Source: an uncultured Saprospiraceae bacterium
Lineage (GTDB): Bacteria > Bacteroidota > Bacteroidia > Chitinophagales > Saprospiraceae
Assembly: GCA_937969485.1 (NCBI GenBank)
Contig: CALBVQ010000081.1
Location: 1 to 14,968 of the forward strand
Direction of reading: 5' to 3'
DNA: 14,968 nucleotides
Positions 1 through 8,817 of this stretch are shown in pieces (position 1 is the stretch's first letter; each line of letters starts with the position of its first letter). The notes beneath the pieces are model-generated. The model did not search any database. It had not been told where the DNA came from and was given only the letters and a program-made list of their open reading frames with translations. A program made the position numbers and the translations under genes.

Positions 1-2415
1 GTAGAACTAAGATGCTATCAGATCCGTAAAAACGAAAAGGTGCTGTGTAAATTGAATTTCAAACGCAAGGTGTCTAAGTTCGATAATATCGTATATTTCC
101 GAGAAGGATGGGGAAATAAAAAGGATGGTGTTTTTTGGAAAAAAGGAGTTTACTATTGGGAGGCTTCCATCAATAACGAAGTGGTAGGATCCAAGTATTT
201 TTACATTATTGACAGTGCGTTAGCACCAAATAAAAAATTACTCGAACTAAAGTCTTTAAAACTATATGAAGGTCAATATGATGACGTAAATGACGATGAC
301 AGAATCTACATGCGATCCTTCAATTCCGAAGATACAAGGTACATTTATTTAGAAATGAAATTCAACAACTTGTATAAAGATGTGGAATGGCAAGGTGAGT
401 TTTTTGCTAAATTCATCAATCAAAATCGAGAATTAAAAGGTCAAGTCACGAGATTGCGAAAGATCAAGAAAAACGAGGATAGTATTGTGCTCACTGCTGG
501 ATGGGGAAGTAATGTAAAAGGCTCGTGGAAACCTGGCGATTATCAAATTGACCTTATGTTTCTGGATCAACTTCTTGCAACTGTTCCGTTTGAAATAGGC
601 GAGCAGGCAGAAGAAGGTGATCCTGATGTCTATTTAACACCTGACTTTCCGTTGATAGACCACACTCCGCTTGAACTAGAAGGAGAGAGCTTTGACGAAA
701 TCATGTCGCGAATGAATAAGCTGATAGGCTTGCACGACATTAAGAAGCAAGTAGAAGATCACGCCAAGTACATACAATTTCTACATTTACGAAAAGAGAA
801 GGGCTTTAAGGAAGAGGATGCAATAAATGTACATTCGGTATTTTCAGGAAATCCAGGGACTGGTAAAACCACTGTGGCTAGATTACTTGGAGTGTTGTAT
901 AAAAAAATGGGACTATTGTCCAAAGGCCATGTACACGAGGTTGATCGCGCCGACTTAGTTGGTGAATATATTGGTCAAACAGCCCCCAAGGTAAAAGAAC
1001 AGATTGAGAAAGCAAGAGGAGGAGTACTTTTTATAGATGAGGCTTATGCGCTTGCAAGAGCAAATGATGATTCGAAGGATTTCGGAAGAGAGGTGATAGA
1101 AATACTCGTAAAAGAAATGTCGAATGGTCCTGGAGATATGGCCGTCATAGTTGCTGGTTACCCCAAAGAAATCAAGCATTTCGTCGACTCTAATCCTGGT
1201 TTAAAGTCGAGGTTCAAGCACTTTTTTGATTTCACAGATTATTTGCCGCAAGAACTTTCTCTCATTGCTGATTTCGCAGCAGAAAAGAAGGAAGTAGAAA
1301 TTAATGCCCCTACAAAAAAACTTATCGATCGACATATTGTCAATGCTTACAGGAATAGAGATAAGAGTTTTGGGAATGCACGTTTTGTCTTCGATCTCAT
1401 TGACAAGGCGAAAATAAACATGGGTCTGCGCATTATGGACACGAAAAATCCAGAAAAGCTAAAAAAAGCAGATCTAGAAATTATTCGACCAGTGGATGTA
1501 GAGAAAATACATATCCACAAGAAGAAATATATACCGAGTATCCCTATTGATCAAGAATTACTAGATGAAAGTTTGGCCGAGCTTAACTCCTTGGTTGGCA
1601 TTGAGAACATTAAGAAAGAAATAGGAGAATTGGTTTCGATTGTGAGTTTCCATAAGCAAAGTGGGAAGGATGTGCTGAATAACTACTTCATGCACACAGT
1701 GTTTGTTGGTAATCCTGGAACAGGAAAGACAACTGTAGCTAGGATACTTACTAAGATCTACAAAGCACTGGGGATACTGGAACGTGGCCATATGATAGAG
1801 ACAGATCGCCAAGGATTAGTAGCGGGATTCGTAGGGCAGACAGCGATCAAGACAGCGGAAAGGATCGAGGAAGCCATGGGCGGAGTGTTGTTTATCGACG
1901 AGGCGTACGCATTGAGTAACTTCAATGGGCTGCAAGGCGATTACGGAAATGAAGCGATCCAGACAATTCTAAAGAGAATGGAAGATCAACGCGGAGAGTT
2001 TTTTGTATTCGTTGCGGGATATCCTGACAATATGGATAAATTCCTGAAAGCTAATCCAGGGTTGAATAGTAGGTTTGATAAAGTCTTGAGATTCGATGAT
2101 TATCAGCCAGAGAAATTGATGGAAATCGCGTCGAAAATGATTGCTGAGCAGTCTTATAATATAACGGCTTCCGCCAAAAGTAAACTCGAAGCGTTGACGG
2201 TTGATATATACGAGAAGAGAGATAAGTATTTTGGGAACGCCAGAGCAATAAGAAATATCATTTTAGACTTAATCAAATTTCAAAACTTGAGATTGTCGAA
2301 AACCAAGGCTACGAGGACGTCGAGTACAATCACCGTTGATGACATTCAGGAATTGGTAAAGACCTTGAATGCAGATAAGGGGATCAAGCGCGCGAGTATT
2401 GGTTTTAAGAGGTAA
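1..2415 (+). CDS. Tandem AAA+ ATPase of the CbbX/SpoVK type with beta-rich N-terminal repeats (5' partial)
   Basis: The frame is open from base 1, so the true start lies upstream; the GTG at 40 is only an internal possibility. Numbering below takes base 40 as codon 1. The first ~200 residues hold two related beta-rich units, each with a GWG motif (23-25 and 154-156) followed by a W/G-rich strand pattern. Two AAA+ modules follow. Module 1 has Walker A GNPGTGKTT near 270, Walker B GGVLFIDEAYAL near 327, sensor strand VIVAGYP and arginine-finger segment NPGLKSRF. Module 2 has the same motifs: Walker A near 557, Walker B near 614, and NPGLNSRF. These are hallmarks of the CbbX/CfxQ, SpoVK and EccA group, whose members act as hexameric remodelling ATPases. 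Both modules look catalytically intact. The client is unknown; the N-terminal repeats probably recognise it (inference). No signal peptide is visible, so I expect a cytoplasmic protein. It converges on nrnA with a 19-bp gap. Confidence 0.93.
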   Translation, partial: VELRCYQIRKNEKVLCKLNFKRKVSKFDNIVYFREGWGNKKDGVFWKKGVYYWEASINNEVVGSKYFYIIDSALAPNKKLLELKSLKLYEGQYDDVNDDDRIYMRSFNSEDTRYIYLEMKFNNLYKDVEWQGEFFAKFINQNRELKGQVTRLRKIKKNEDSIVLTAGWGSNVKGSWKPGDYQIDLMFLDQLLATVPFEIGEQAEEGDPDVYLTPDFPLIDHTPLELEGESFDEIMSRMNKLIGLHDIKKQVEDHAKYIQFLHLRKEKGFKEEDAINVHSVFSGNPGTGKTTVARLLGVLYKKMGLLSKGHVHEVDRADLVGEYIGQTAPKVKEQIEKARGGVLFIDEAYALARANDDSKDFGREVIEILVKEMSNGPGDMAVIVAGYPKEIKHFVDSNPGLKSRFKHFFDFTDYLPQELSLIADFAAEKKEVEINAPTKKLIDRHIVNAYRNRDKSFGNARFVFDLIDKAKINMGLRIMDTKNPEKLKKADLEIIRPVDVEKIHIHKKKYIPSIPIDQELLDESLAELNSLVGIENIKKEIGELVSIVSFHKQSGKDVLNNYFMHTVFVGNPGTGKTTVARILTKIYKALGILERGHMIETDRQGLVAGFVGQTAIKTAERIEEAMGGVLFIDEAYALSNFNGLQGDYGNEAIQTILKRMEDQRGEFFVFVAGYPDNMDKFLKANPGLNSRFDKVLRFDDYQPEKLMEIASKMIAEQSYNITASAKSKLEALTVDIYEKRDKYFGNARAIRNIILDLIKFQNLRLSKTKATRTSSTITVDDIQELVKTLNADKGIKRASIGFKR

Positions 2416-2434
2416 AAGATAGGTACCTAAACTG

Positions 2435-3472
2435 CTAAGTGTGGCGCTCTTTTAGTGGTGTGTTGTGCTCTCGCTTGCGAAAATATTTAGGGACCAGCAT
2501 TCTTAATTTTTCTAAAGTATCTGCTTCATTAAGCTCACTCATTCCACCGGCAGCATTAGCATGACCTCCTCCATCAAAGTTCTCTTCAGCTAGAATGTTT
2601 ATGGGATTATCGACACCCTTGGAACGGAAGGATATTTTCATTATTCCATCTCTTTCTGAAAATACGATTGCAGCGACCATCCCTTTTATAGTAAGGACTA
2701 GATTTGCCAATCCGTCTGTATCTCCTTTTACATAGTTATACTTGGCGAGCTCTTCTTTTGATAAAGAGATTATCCCTACATTATAGTCATATAGTATTTC
2801 TAGCTTCTCACTCATTGCAAAACCTTGTAACCGCAAACGACTCTCTGTACTATTATCTGCTAATCTTTCATGAACTATGTCATGCTCTACTCCTGCTGTT
2901 AAAAGCTTTGCTAATACTTCATGTGTTCGAGGTTTGACAGAGCGGAATCTAAAACTACCTGTATCCGTCAAAATTCCAAGATACAATGGCGTTCCTATCT
3001 TTTCATCTAATAACTCGATATGGCCTGAATGCTCGATTAATTCTATTATTAGCTGAGCCGTTGACGATGAAGTCGTGTCCGAAACTGTGATTGTCGGAAA
3101 ATCCTCTGGATTCAAATGATGATCTATCATAATCTTCTTACAATTTACTTCTTCCAACAAAGCTTGCATGTCTGGCCCTAATCTACTTGTCGCATTATAG
3201 TCCAAACAAAAGATCAAGTCTGCATTGTTCATATGCTCAGTTACTTCTTCAGGACTTTCATCCATCAAGATGATGGATGAAGTATTTAACCAATATAAAA
3301 ATTCTGGTGCCTTGTCTGGATGACAGATTACTGCTTTCTTTCCCAGTTTTTCAATGAAGTGCAAAAGCCCTAGAGAAGAGCCGATAGAGTCACCGTCCGC
3401 CGATCTATGCGCAGTAATAACAATATAAGAAGCAGCTTGAATTTCAGCTTCAATTTGTTTGTAGATATTCAT
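2435..3472 (-). CDS. nrnA: DHH/DHHA1 phosphoesterase, NrnA-type bifunctional oligoribonuclease / pAp phosphatase
   Basis: The 345-aa protein has the full DHH-family motif set. These are motif I HRSADGDSIG (Asp26, Asp28), motif II FCLDYNATSRLG (Asp91), the signature IDHH (117-119), Asp170 in LGILTDTGSF, and the DHHA1 substrate loop GGGHANAAGG (301-310). NrnA enzymes are Mn-dependent and degrade 2-5 nt RNA from the end; they also dephosphorylate 3'-phosphoadenosine 5'-phosphate. The length fits the family. I chose the ATG at 3472: the longer reading frame begins at a TTG (3502) that adds ten Cys/Ser-rich residues, and NrnA proteins normally begin just before the first beta strand. A TATCTTTG -7 box at 3533-3540 would start transcription near 3526, which allows either start. 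The gene appears monocistronic, as the next gene downstream is convergent. Cytoplasmic. Confidence 0.93.
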   Translation of the reverse strand: MNIYKQIEAEIQAASYIVITAHRSADGDSIGSSLGLLHFIEKLGKKAVICHPDKAPEFLYWLNTSSIILMDESPEEVTEHMNNADLIFCLDYNATSRLGPDMQALLEEVNCKKIMIDHHLNPEDFPTITVSDTTSSSTAQLIIELIEHSGHIELLDEKIGTPLYLGILTDTGSFRFRSVKPRTHEVLAKLLTAGVEHDIVHERLADNSTESRLRLQGFAMSEKLEILYDYNVGIISLSKEELAKYNYVKGDTDGLANLVLTIKGMVAAIVFSERDGIMKISFRSKGVDNPINILAEENFDGGGHANAAGGMSELNEADTLEKLRMLVPKYFRKREHNTPLKERHT

Positions 3473-3513
3473 GGATGAAATTTTAGAACAGCAACTTGAC
3501 AATCGCAGCTCTT

Positions 3514-3529
3514 ACTTTTGAGTAAAAGT
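3514..3529. promoter_or_regulatory. Short palindrome at the predicted nrnA start site
   Basis: ACTTTT-GAGT-AAAAGT is a perfect 6+6 inverted repeat covering the transcription start expected from the nrnA -7 box. Its left half is also part of TACTTTTG (3513-3520), which reads as a -7-like box on the + strand, toward element A. I see no -33 TTG at the right distance for that reading. It could be an operator, a divergent weak promoter or chance in AT-rich DNA. Confidence 0.25.
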
Positions 3530-3532
3530 TGG

Positions 3533-3540
3533 CAAAGATA
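3533..3540 (-). promoter_or_regulatory. Bacteroidota -7 box for nrnA
   Basis: The minus strand reads TATCTTTG, an exact match to the Bacteroidota sigma-A -7 consensus TAnnTTTG. TTA rather than TTG lies about 19 nt upstream. It sits about 60 nt upstream of the ATG at 3472 and places transcription initiation near 3526. It lies between element A and nrnA, so element A is unlikely to be an nrnA leader. Confidence 0.55.
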
Positions 3541-3648
3541 GCTTTATTATGGGAATACCTAACCGTACAGTGAAACCCAAGGAAGATGCGAATTCCTACC
3601 AGCTTGTAATACCTCATCAATACAGAAATCGGCAAGAATGGGATTCAA

Positions 3649-3954
3649 CCCGAAATTTGTAGTTAGATATCTATTACGAGCTCCAACTGTTCAGATAATG
3701 GCAGCGTCCAGCTCTTGTGATGCTCACCGTGATGGTGACCACGACTGCGATTCATGAGAACTGTTGAGCTACGATTCTCTCTGTATTTCAACCCACTTTA
3801 TGTATTGGAACATTGTAATGAGGCTGGAACTATCAATGAAATATACCTTTTATGACTGAGGCATAGCATTGCTGCGGTGATTGGGTAAAGATTAGCGATG
3901 TGCCATTTCGCAGGAAGTTCAAGAGGTAATGAACTTCCTAATCCATAATTGGGG
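3649..3954 (+). ncRNA. Element A: candidate structured RNA, copy 1 of a 306-309 nt intergenic family
   Basis: This gene-free block is about 80% identical (hand alignment) to 13877-14185, in the same orientation. Similarity ends at a terminal inverted repeat: CCCGAA (3649-3654) faces TTGGGG (3949-3954), with further pairing just inside. Internal helices visible on the + strand are TCTTGTGA/TCATGAGA (3713-3720/3752-3759, two G-U pairs); TCACC-GTGAT-GGTGA (3724-3738); ATTTCA/TGAAAT (3785-3790/3837-3842); CATT-GCTGC-GGTG (3867-3879, two U-G pairs); and GAACT/AGTTC (3827-3831/3916-3920). An extra arm, GTTC/GAAC plus AGCTC/GAGCT (about 3679-3692/3758-3771), also forms. The G-U pairs work only if the + strand is the RNA. 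Differences from copy B are not biased to third codon positions, and the longest shared frame has an in-frame TGA here, so it is not a gene. It lies between the 3' end of the barrel gene and the nrnA promoter. No clear promoter or terminator of its own was found. A miniature mobile element is the alternative. I do not recognise an RNA family. Confidence 0.55.
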
Positions 3955-3993
3955 TCTAAGCTCTCATGACGTTAACCTAAGGCAAAATTCGGA

Positions 3994-5622
3994 TTAAAAG
4001 ATCACTCTTACACCACCCATTGCTGAAATACCCAAGGCCCTATAACCGTCCCACCTCGCATTACTGCTGTTCAGTAAATTATAACCCTTTACAAAAACAC
4101 TAAGTCCTTGTCTTACCTCATAATCCGCCATTAACTGAAGATCAATGAACGATCGATCAGCCGACTCTCTAGTCACAGCATTCAACAATAACACATCCAA
4201 TTCAGGCCGTATATTTAATTTGTCACTCAATAAAGAAATCTCAGAACCTACATTCCACTCAAGATCATAATACCCTAATACATCATTGCCAGTCGAGTCT
4301 CGCAGGTTTCTGTACAACACACTCGTATTTACTGAAAACATTTTAGTCAAGTCATAAGCAACATTCCCTCTCACATTCACTGATGTCGCTGCAGTTGAAT
4401 TTGAAGTGTACGTGTAGCTACCTACTCCATCAGGCCAAACTGCCGCTAGATTGTATTCTTGTAGATCACTATGTATCGAGTAATATACGTCTGCCCCATA
4501 AGACCATTTCTGATTTCGACCTGCAACTCCCCCACCTAACTGTATTTCACGCGCTGTACCATAAGTCTCTAAATTTTCAATAAACGGGTTATAAGTAAAT
4601 GTATTCGCGTGATTGTTCACAAAAAAACGACTTTGGGCGAAAGCCCTAGCTACTAATAAATCGCCCATCACAGCATATGAAGCCTCAACTTGAGGATAGA
4701 TCTTCGTTTCAGCATCCACCAAAATCGTAGCTCCTGCCTTCACTTTCCAACCACCAATCGCATAAACAGCATACGGGTCAAACAATAAGACTGTATAAGA
4801 ATTCAATGAATCTACACTACTAGAACTATTCAACAATTTCATGTCTGCTCCGAATCGAAATGAATTCCATAGATAGGACCCACCAACGTTCATCGTCACA
4901 TTGTTCTCATTGAAACTAGTCAACACTAAATCATTCACACGAAAGGCTTGATAACCAAGATCAGCGTGATACTGTAGATTCCCTTTACTTGCCATTCCTT
5001 TAACGAGCCCTACGTTAAAGCCATACGAGTTGTCATATCTATCGTTTCTAAACGAATCCTGTCGTGTCAGAATCTCATTCTTGTTAAAGGCCATATTTGT
5101 GCTCAAGTATGCTTCCTTTCCGCCTCCTATGTCATATCCTAAACGCACACCTCCTTGATTCCTGTAAAAACCAGATGGTAACTTTTCACGATGACTAGAA
5201 GCTAAATGTTTGAAATTCAAACCAATATTTAATTTATCGGTTAATTGATAATCCAAGTTTGCTTTCCCTTCACTGAGCCTAGGAAAACCATAGGCAAAGC
5301 TTACAAGACCGTGCTTACTGTCTACAGAAGGTTCCGATGGTAGAGCCATTGGTCTAATCACTGGCGGCAGGTAATCAAGCTGCAATTTTCGCAACTCAAC
5401 CAGATAATCAAAGGACAAATCCTGAGTCACAACCACAGGCGCTTGAGGTATCAATCGCAACATCTGTGCCTCCGCCAGGCGAGCTCGAAAATCCTTTAAA
5501 ACCTCAACTTCATCACCTGGCAATTCAGGAATGGTACTCACAGAATCTTGCTGAGCAACCAAACTGAAAGCGCAAAAGCACACTAAAAATATATGAATTA
5601 TCTTAATCATTTTGACCTTCAT
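3994..5622 (-). CDS. Outer-membrane beta-barrel protein (TonB-receptor-like barrel without plug)
   Basis: The 542-aa protein starts with a signal peptide (hydrophobic IIHIFLVCFCAFSLVAQ, cleavage expected near residue 23). A ~75-residue periplasmic stretch follows that is rich in Pro and in charged helix-formers. From about residue 100 to the end there are many alternating amphipathic strands (for example YQLTDKLNIGLNFKH and WKVKAGATILVDAETKIYPQVEASY). The last residue is Phe, after GGVRVIF, as is usual for barrels folded by the Bam machinery. Such proteins are often labelled TonB-dependent receptor, but I see no plug domain or TonB box, and the length is about half that of a full receptor. 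It overlaps the upstream TPR gene by 20 bp (ATG 5622 against the TPR stop at 5603), which points to translational coupling; an ATG at 5610 is an alternative start. It probably works with that TPR protein at the envelope. The ligand is unknown. No convincing terminator follows. Confidence 0.82.
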   Translation of the reverse strand: MKVKMIKIIHIFLVCFCAFSLVAQQDSVSTIPELPGDEVEVLKDFRARLAEAQMLRLIPQAPVVVTQDLSFDYLVELRKLQLDYLPPVIRPMALPSEPSVDSKHGLVSFAYGFPRLSEGKANLDYQLTDKLNIGLNFKHLASSHREKLPSGFYRNQGGVRLGYDIGGGKEAYLSTNMAFNKNEILTRQDSFRNDRYDNSYGFNVGLVKGMASKGNLQYHADLGYQAFRVNDLVLTSFNENNVTMNVGGSYLWNSFRFGADMKLLNSSSSVDSLNSYTVLLFDPYAVYAIGGWKVKAGATILVDAETKIYPQVEASYAVMGDLLVARAFAQSRFFVNNHANTFTYNPFIENLETYGTAREIQLGGGVAGRNQKWSYGADVYYSIHSDLQEYNLAAVWPDGVGSYTYTSNSTAATSVNVRGNVAYDLTKMFSVNTSVLYRNLRDSTGNDVLGYYDLEWNVGSEISLLSDKLNIRPELDVLLLNAVTRESADRSFIDLQLMADYEVRQGLSVFVKGYNLLNSSNARWDGYRALGISAMGGVRVIF

Positions 5623-8600
5623 TTTCTTTTTCTAAAATTAATTGCCCATCATTCTGCTGTGCATCGATTCTATTCCGCTCCTCCTCCATCTTTAAAACAA
5701 TTGCTAGTCGATCTTGGGCCAGCTTCGAGATCTCTTCATCTCCTGAATAATTTTCTACCACAGCCTCTATAGCTGCTCTCGCTTGCAGCAAATCTTCTTT
5801 CTTTACGAGAACATCACTCAACAAAATTAAGTTACGAGCTACCCAGCGAGGATAGGATTTATAATCAATAATAAATTGCCTGATTCGACTATCTGCGAGT
5901 TCTAGCTTACCTTCTTCGAATTCTATCGAAGCAAGCATATATTGTGCTTCGGCTGAAATAGCAGACACCTCTCCTCCTATCAATTTAGCTAAATGCACTC
6001 GCGCTGAAGGAAAGTCTTTTGCCTTGAAGAATATCTTTGCCAAGTTCGAATGCGCCGCAACGGCATCTTCCATTTTTACATTAGGGCTCTCGAGTATTCG
6101 CTCACTCATATATTGTAAAGCCTCCGTGTCCTCCATTTCCATCGCACTCATCATCGCTCCAAGCTGAGCCTCATATTTAAGAACTTCGTCAGACTCAATT
6201 TCTTCTAATAAACTATAGTAGTCGAATGCCTTGGAATAGTCTTTCACTTGGTAAAATGCAATTACTGCCGACTTATGTAGACTTGCAAGATAGTAATCAT
6301 TCGCGCCTTTCCCTATCACAAATTCATAGTCATTAAGTGCCTCTTCGTACCGTCGCAAATTTAGGAATGACTCCCCTCTTTTGTAATAAGCCTCTATAAT
6401 GTTAAAGCCCTCTGGATATCGCTGAACATAATTACTATATGCACGGATCGCCTTGTCGTACTCACCGTTTTCATAAGGAACCGCACCAGCTTTATAACTA
6501 AGCGAATCTTTCTCAAATTCATTAATTTTTATCCCACTCTTCTTCTCTACAAAATCAAAAAACTCATCGGGTTGCCCTAGGCTCTCGACATAAATCTCTT
6601 CAAGCGCAATGATTGCCTCTTGGAGTTCATTGGAATTAGGGTTATGATTGAATAGATCTTTGTAGTAACGAATCGCATCGTTGTTGTTTCCTTGATTGTA
6701 GGAAATGAGCCCTAGCTTAAGTAGAATTCGTGTCCGTAATGAAGTCGTTTCGTAGTCTCTAAGTATTTGATTGAAAGCACGCCGCGCTTCACTGGGCTCG
6801 TTCATAGCTAATAGTGTCTCTGCATTTTGAAATAATGCGAATTCAGCCAAACTGCTAGACGGATATTTTTCGATGAGCTTGTCAAGTGTCACCATTTTCT
6901 CGAATGGCTTGCCTTGTAATCCTTCGATTATTCCTTTCTGGTACAGCGCATAGTCTGAACCTTTTCTTCCCAGTGAAATACCTTTAGAGTAAAGGTTCTT
7001 AGCTTGTTCGTAGTTATTGATGCGGAAATAACAATCCGCAGCTCGCAATAAGGCGTCCATTTGTAATTTGGGTTTCCCCAAAGAAGCATATGCGTCAGCT
7101 GCATTACTTAGGTAGCCTCTTGCCGACACGAAGTCCTTTTGTTTGAGGTAATTATATCCTTGAATGTAGTTCGCGTTACCCATGTTAACGTCTTGAGGAA
7201 ATGAGATACCTGCATTGGCAAGGCTTAGAAACCGATTCATGTAGTCTGCACTAGCTTGATAGTTTAAGTCTTGATTTAGGACAGTTGCCATTCTGAAGTT
7301 AGCCAACGCTGTGTATTCGTTGTTAACTGGTCGTTTTAGACTTGTCAAAAAATATTTTTCGGCTTGTCTAAAATCTTGATCAATCATGAACTGCATTCCG
7401 TACAAGTAACTAATTCGTTGATACGTTTCTTGAATAAGTGGACTTTGCATTTCCATTTCATCCATGTACTGAATTGCTCTTTCGTAATCCTTTGTGTTAT
7501 TCAAAATCTTACTCAGAACCAGTTGTGATTCTGCAAAATAGATTGAATTAACATCGAATTCTTTGAACAACTCTAATGCCTCCCTGTCATAACCTAGCTC
7601 TGCTGACAACTTAGCGTAATTAAATCTAGCCTCTTCCCCTAGACCGGGAATAAAATCCAAATTCGCCGTTCGTTTGAAAGCCGCCAGTGCAGCATTTCTG
7701 TCACCATTATTGATATAGGACTTTGCTAAGTAATTATTGGCATTCTGACCTAGTTCAGATTCTTCGTTAGCTATTTCAACAAATTGCGTAACTGCTTTTT
7801 CATACTGACCTGTTTGGTAGTAAGCAAATCCCAGCTGATAGAAGTCTTCAGCACGCAATTTTTCGGTATTTGCCACATAATGACCCAAGTGAAAAATGGC
7901 ATTTTCGTAATCTTCCACAACGAAGTAACTCTGCCCTATTAATCCTCGTATTTCCTTAATATTCTTGGTTTTGGGATTAGAAATCCGTTTACTACCATAG
8001 TCAATAACTTCTTGATAATTCCCTTTATTGAATTCTAATTGTGTAATCAGGTAAGGGATTCTATTTTTGTATGCAACTGAGTTTTCAAGCTCTTTGAAAC
8101 GAGTAATTGCATCATCAGGGTTATCGGTAAAGTACTCTGCCATACCGTAGTAATAATTGGCTGGGAAGTAGTATCTATCCTTGAATGGAAGCACTTTATC
8201 AAGTAACGTTTTGGTAGCGAAGAATTTTTTGGTAACAAACTTGGCGTAGGCGTTTTTGAAAGTTAGTTCGGAAAACAAGTCGTCTTCAAGTATTCTATAA
8301 TCTATCTCGTCGTAGTATTCACCGGCCTTTTCGTAGTTCTCGTATTTCAAGTAAAAGTCGGCAAGTTCCTGATAAACTACATTGCCATAGGGAGAGGCTT
8401 CGTATTCACCTGCTAATTTCACTAGTGCCATCTCTGCGTCTATTCGATTCGCTTTTACATCAGAAAGATGTTGGTATGTCTGGGCTTTCGCCCAAAAGTT
8501 TTCATCCACACTGTTGTACGGAGTCTTTTCAGCAAATCGATCAAATGCACTTTTCGATGCAGAAAAAAGTGAAGCACCGTATAGCGTCATCGCTTCGTCA

Positions 8601-8719
8601 ATGCCATTATAGTATAGCTCTTGGGACGGAGCTACTTGAGAAAAACTTTGGGTTAAACCCAAAAGAAATAGAAAAACTACAGTCGATCTGAAAACAGCAG
8701 TCACGCGAAATACTTGCAT
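5603..8719 (-). CDS. Large periplasmic tetratricopeptide-repeat protein
   Basis: The 1038-aa protein begins with a signal peptide (FRSTVVFLFLLGLTQSFS, cleaved near residue 28); there is no lipobox Cys. The remainder is an almost continuous array of TPR-like helix pairs spaced about 34-37 residues apart, with typical A/Y/G/A positions (for example YYQTGQYEKAVTQFVEIA, YEKAGEYYDEI, YNQGNNNDAIRYYKDLF). The tail after about 1010 is polar and rich in Gln, Asp and Glu. TPR arrays bind peptides or partner proteins, and no catalytic motif is visible. It is the first gene of a two-gene unit with the overlapping outer-membrane barrel gene, so I infer that the two proteins act together as a periplasmic scaffold and a membrane component. 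SprE/PorW-type gliding and secretion TPR proteins share this style, but I see nothing that identifies it as one. A possible -7 box lies at 8830-8837. Confidence 0.88.
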   Translation of the reverse strand: MQVFRVTAVFRSTVVFLFLLGLTQSFSQVAPSQELYYNGIDEAMTLYGASLFSASKSAFDRFAEKTPYNSVDENFWAKAQTYQHLSDVKANRIDAEMALVKLAGEYEASPYGNVVYQELADFYLKYENYEKAGEYYDEIDYRILEDDLFSELTFKNAYAKFVTKKFFATKTLLDKVLPFKDRYYFPANYYYGMAEYFTDNPDDAITRFKELENSVAYKNRIPYLITQLEFNKGNYQEVIDYGSKRISNPKTKNIKEIRGLIGQSYFVVEDYENAIFHLGHYVANTEKLRAEDFYQLGFAYYQTGQYEKAVTQFVEIANEESELGQNANNYLAKSYINNGDRNAALAAFKRTANLDFIPGLGEEARFNYAKLSAELGYDREALELFKEFDVNSIYFAESQLVLSKILNNTKDYERAIQYMDEMEMQSPLIQETYQRISYLYGMQFMIDQDFRQAEKYFLTSLKRPVNNEYTALANFRMATVLNQDLNYQASADYMNRFLSLANAGISFPQDVNMGNANYIQGYNYLKQKDFVSARGYLSNAADAYASLGKPKLQMDALLRAADCYFRINNYEQAKNLYSKGISLGRKGSDYALYQKGIIEGLQGKPFEKMVTLDKLIEKYPSSSLAEFALFQNAETLLAMNEPSEARRAFNQILRDYETTSLRTRILLKLGLISYNQGNNNDAIRYYKDLFNHNPNSNELQEAIIALEEIYVESLGQPDEFFDFVEKKSGIKINEFEKDSLSYKAGAVPYENGEYDKAIRAYSNYVQRYPEGFNIIEAYYKRGESFLNLRRYEEALNDYEFVIGKGANDYYLASLHKSAVIAFYQVKDYSKAFDYYSLLEEIESDEVLKYEAQLGAMMSAMEMEDTEALQYMSERILESPNVKMEDAVAAHSNLAKIFFKAKDFPSARVHLAKLIGGEVSAISAEAQYMLASIEFEEGKLELADSRIRQFIIDYKSYPRWVARNLILLSDVLVKKEDLLQARAAIEAVVENYSGDEEISKLAQDRLAIVLKMEEERNRIDAQQNDGQLILEKENEGQND

Positions 8720-8817
8720 AGCTAAATTTGTTAGTTGGAATAACTCTATTCAAACTCGGAAAATTGCGAGAAGAGCCATCTAATTGCATAGACACCTCAA
8801 GTTTAAGATATGCTTAC

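Noticed and set aside
3473..3502. Longer nrnA start at the TTG 3502
   Set aside because: Adds a Cys/Ser-rich decapeptide not expected for the family, and needs a TTG when an ATG lies at the normal position.
3698..3759. Short frames through the conserved block of elements A and B (DAHRDGDH or MLTVMVTT readings)
   Set aside because: The frames end at different places or contain an in-frame TGA in copy A, and substitutions show no third-position bias. The conservation is better explained by base pairing.
3649..3954. Element A as tmRNA, RNase P RNA, 6S RNA or a group I/II intron
   Set aside because: None of the signature conserved blocks of those RNAs could be found, and the two dispersed copies do not fit single-copy housekeeping RNAs.
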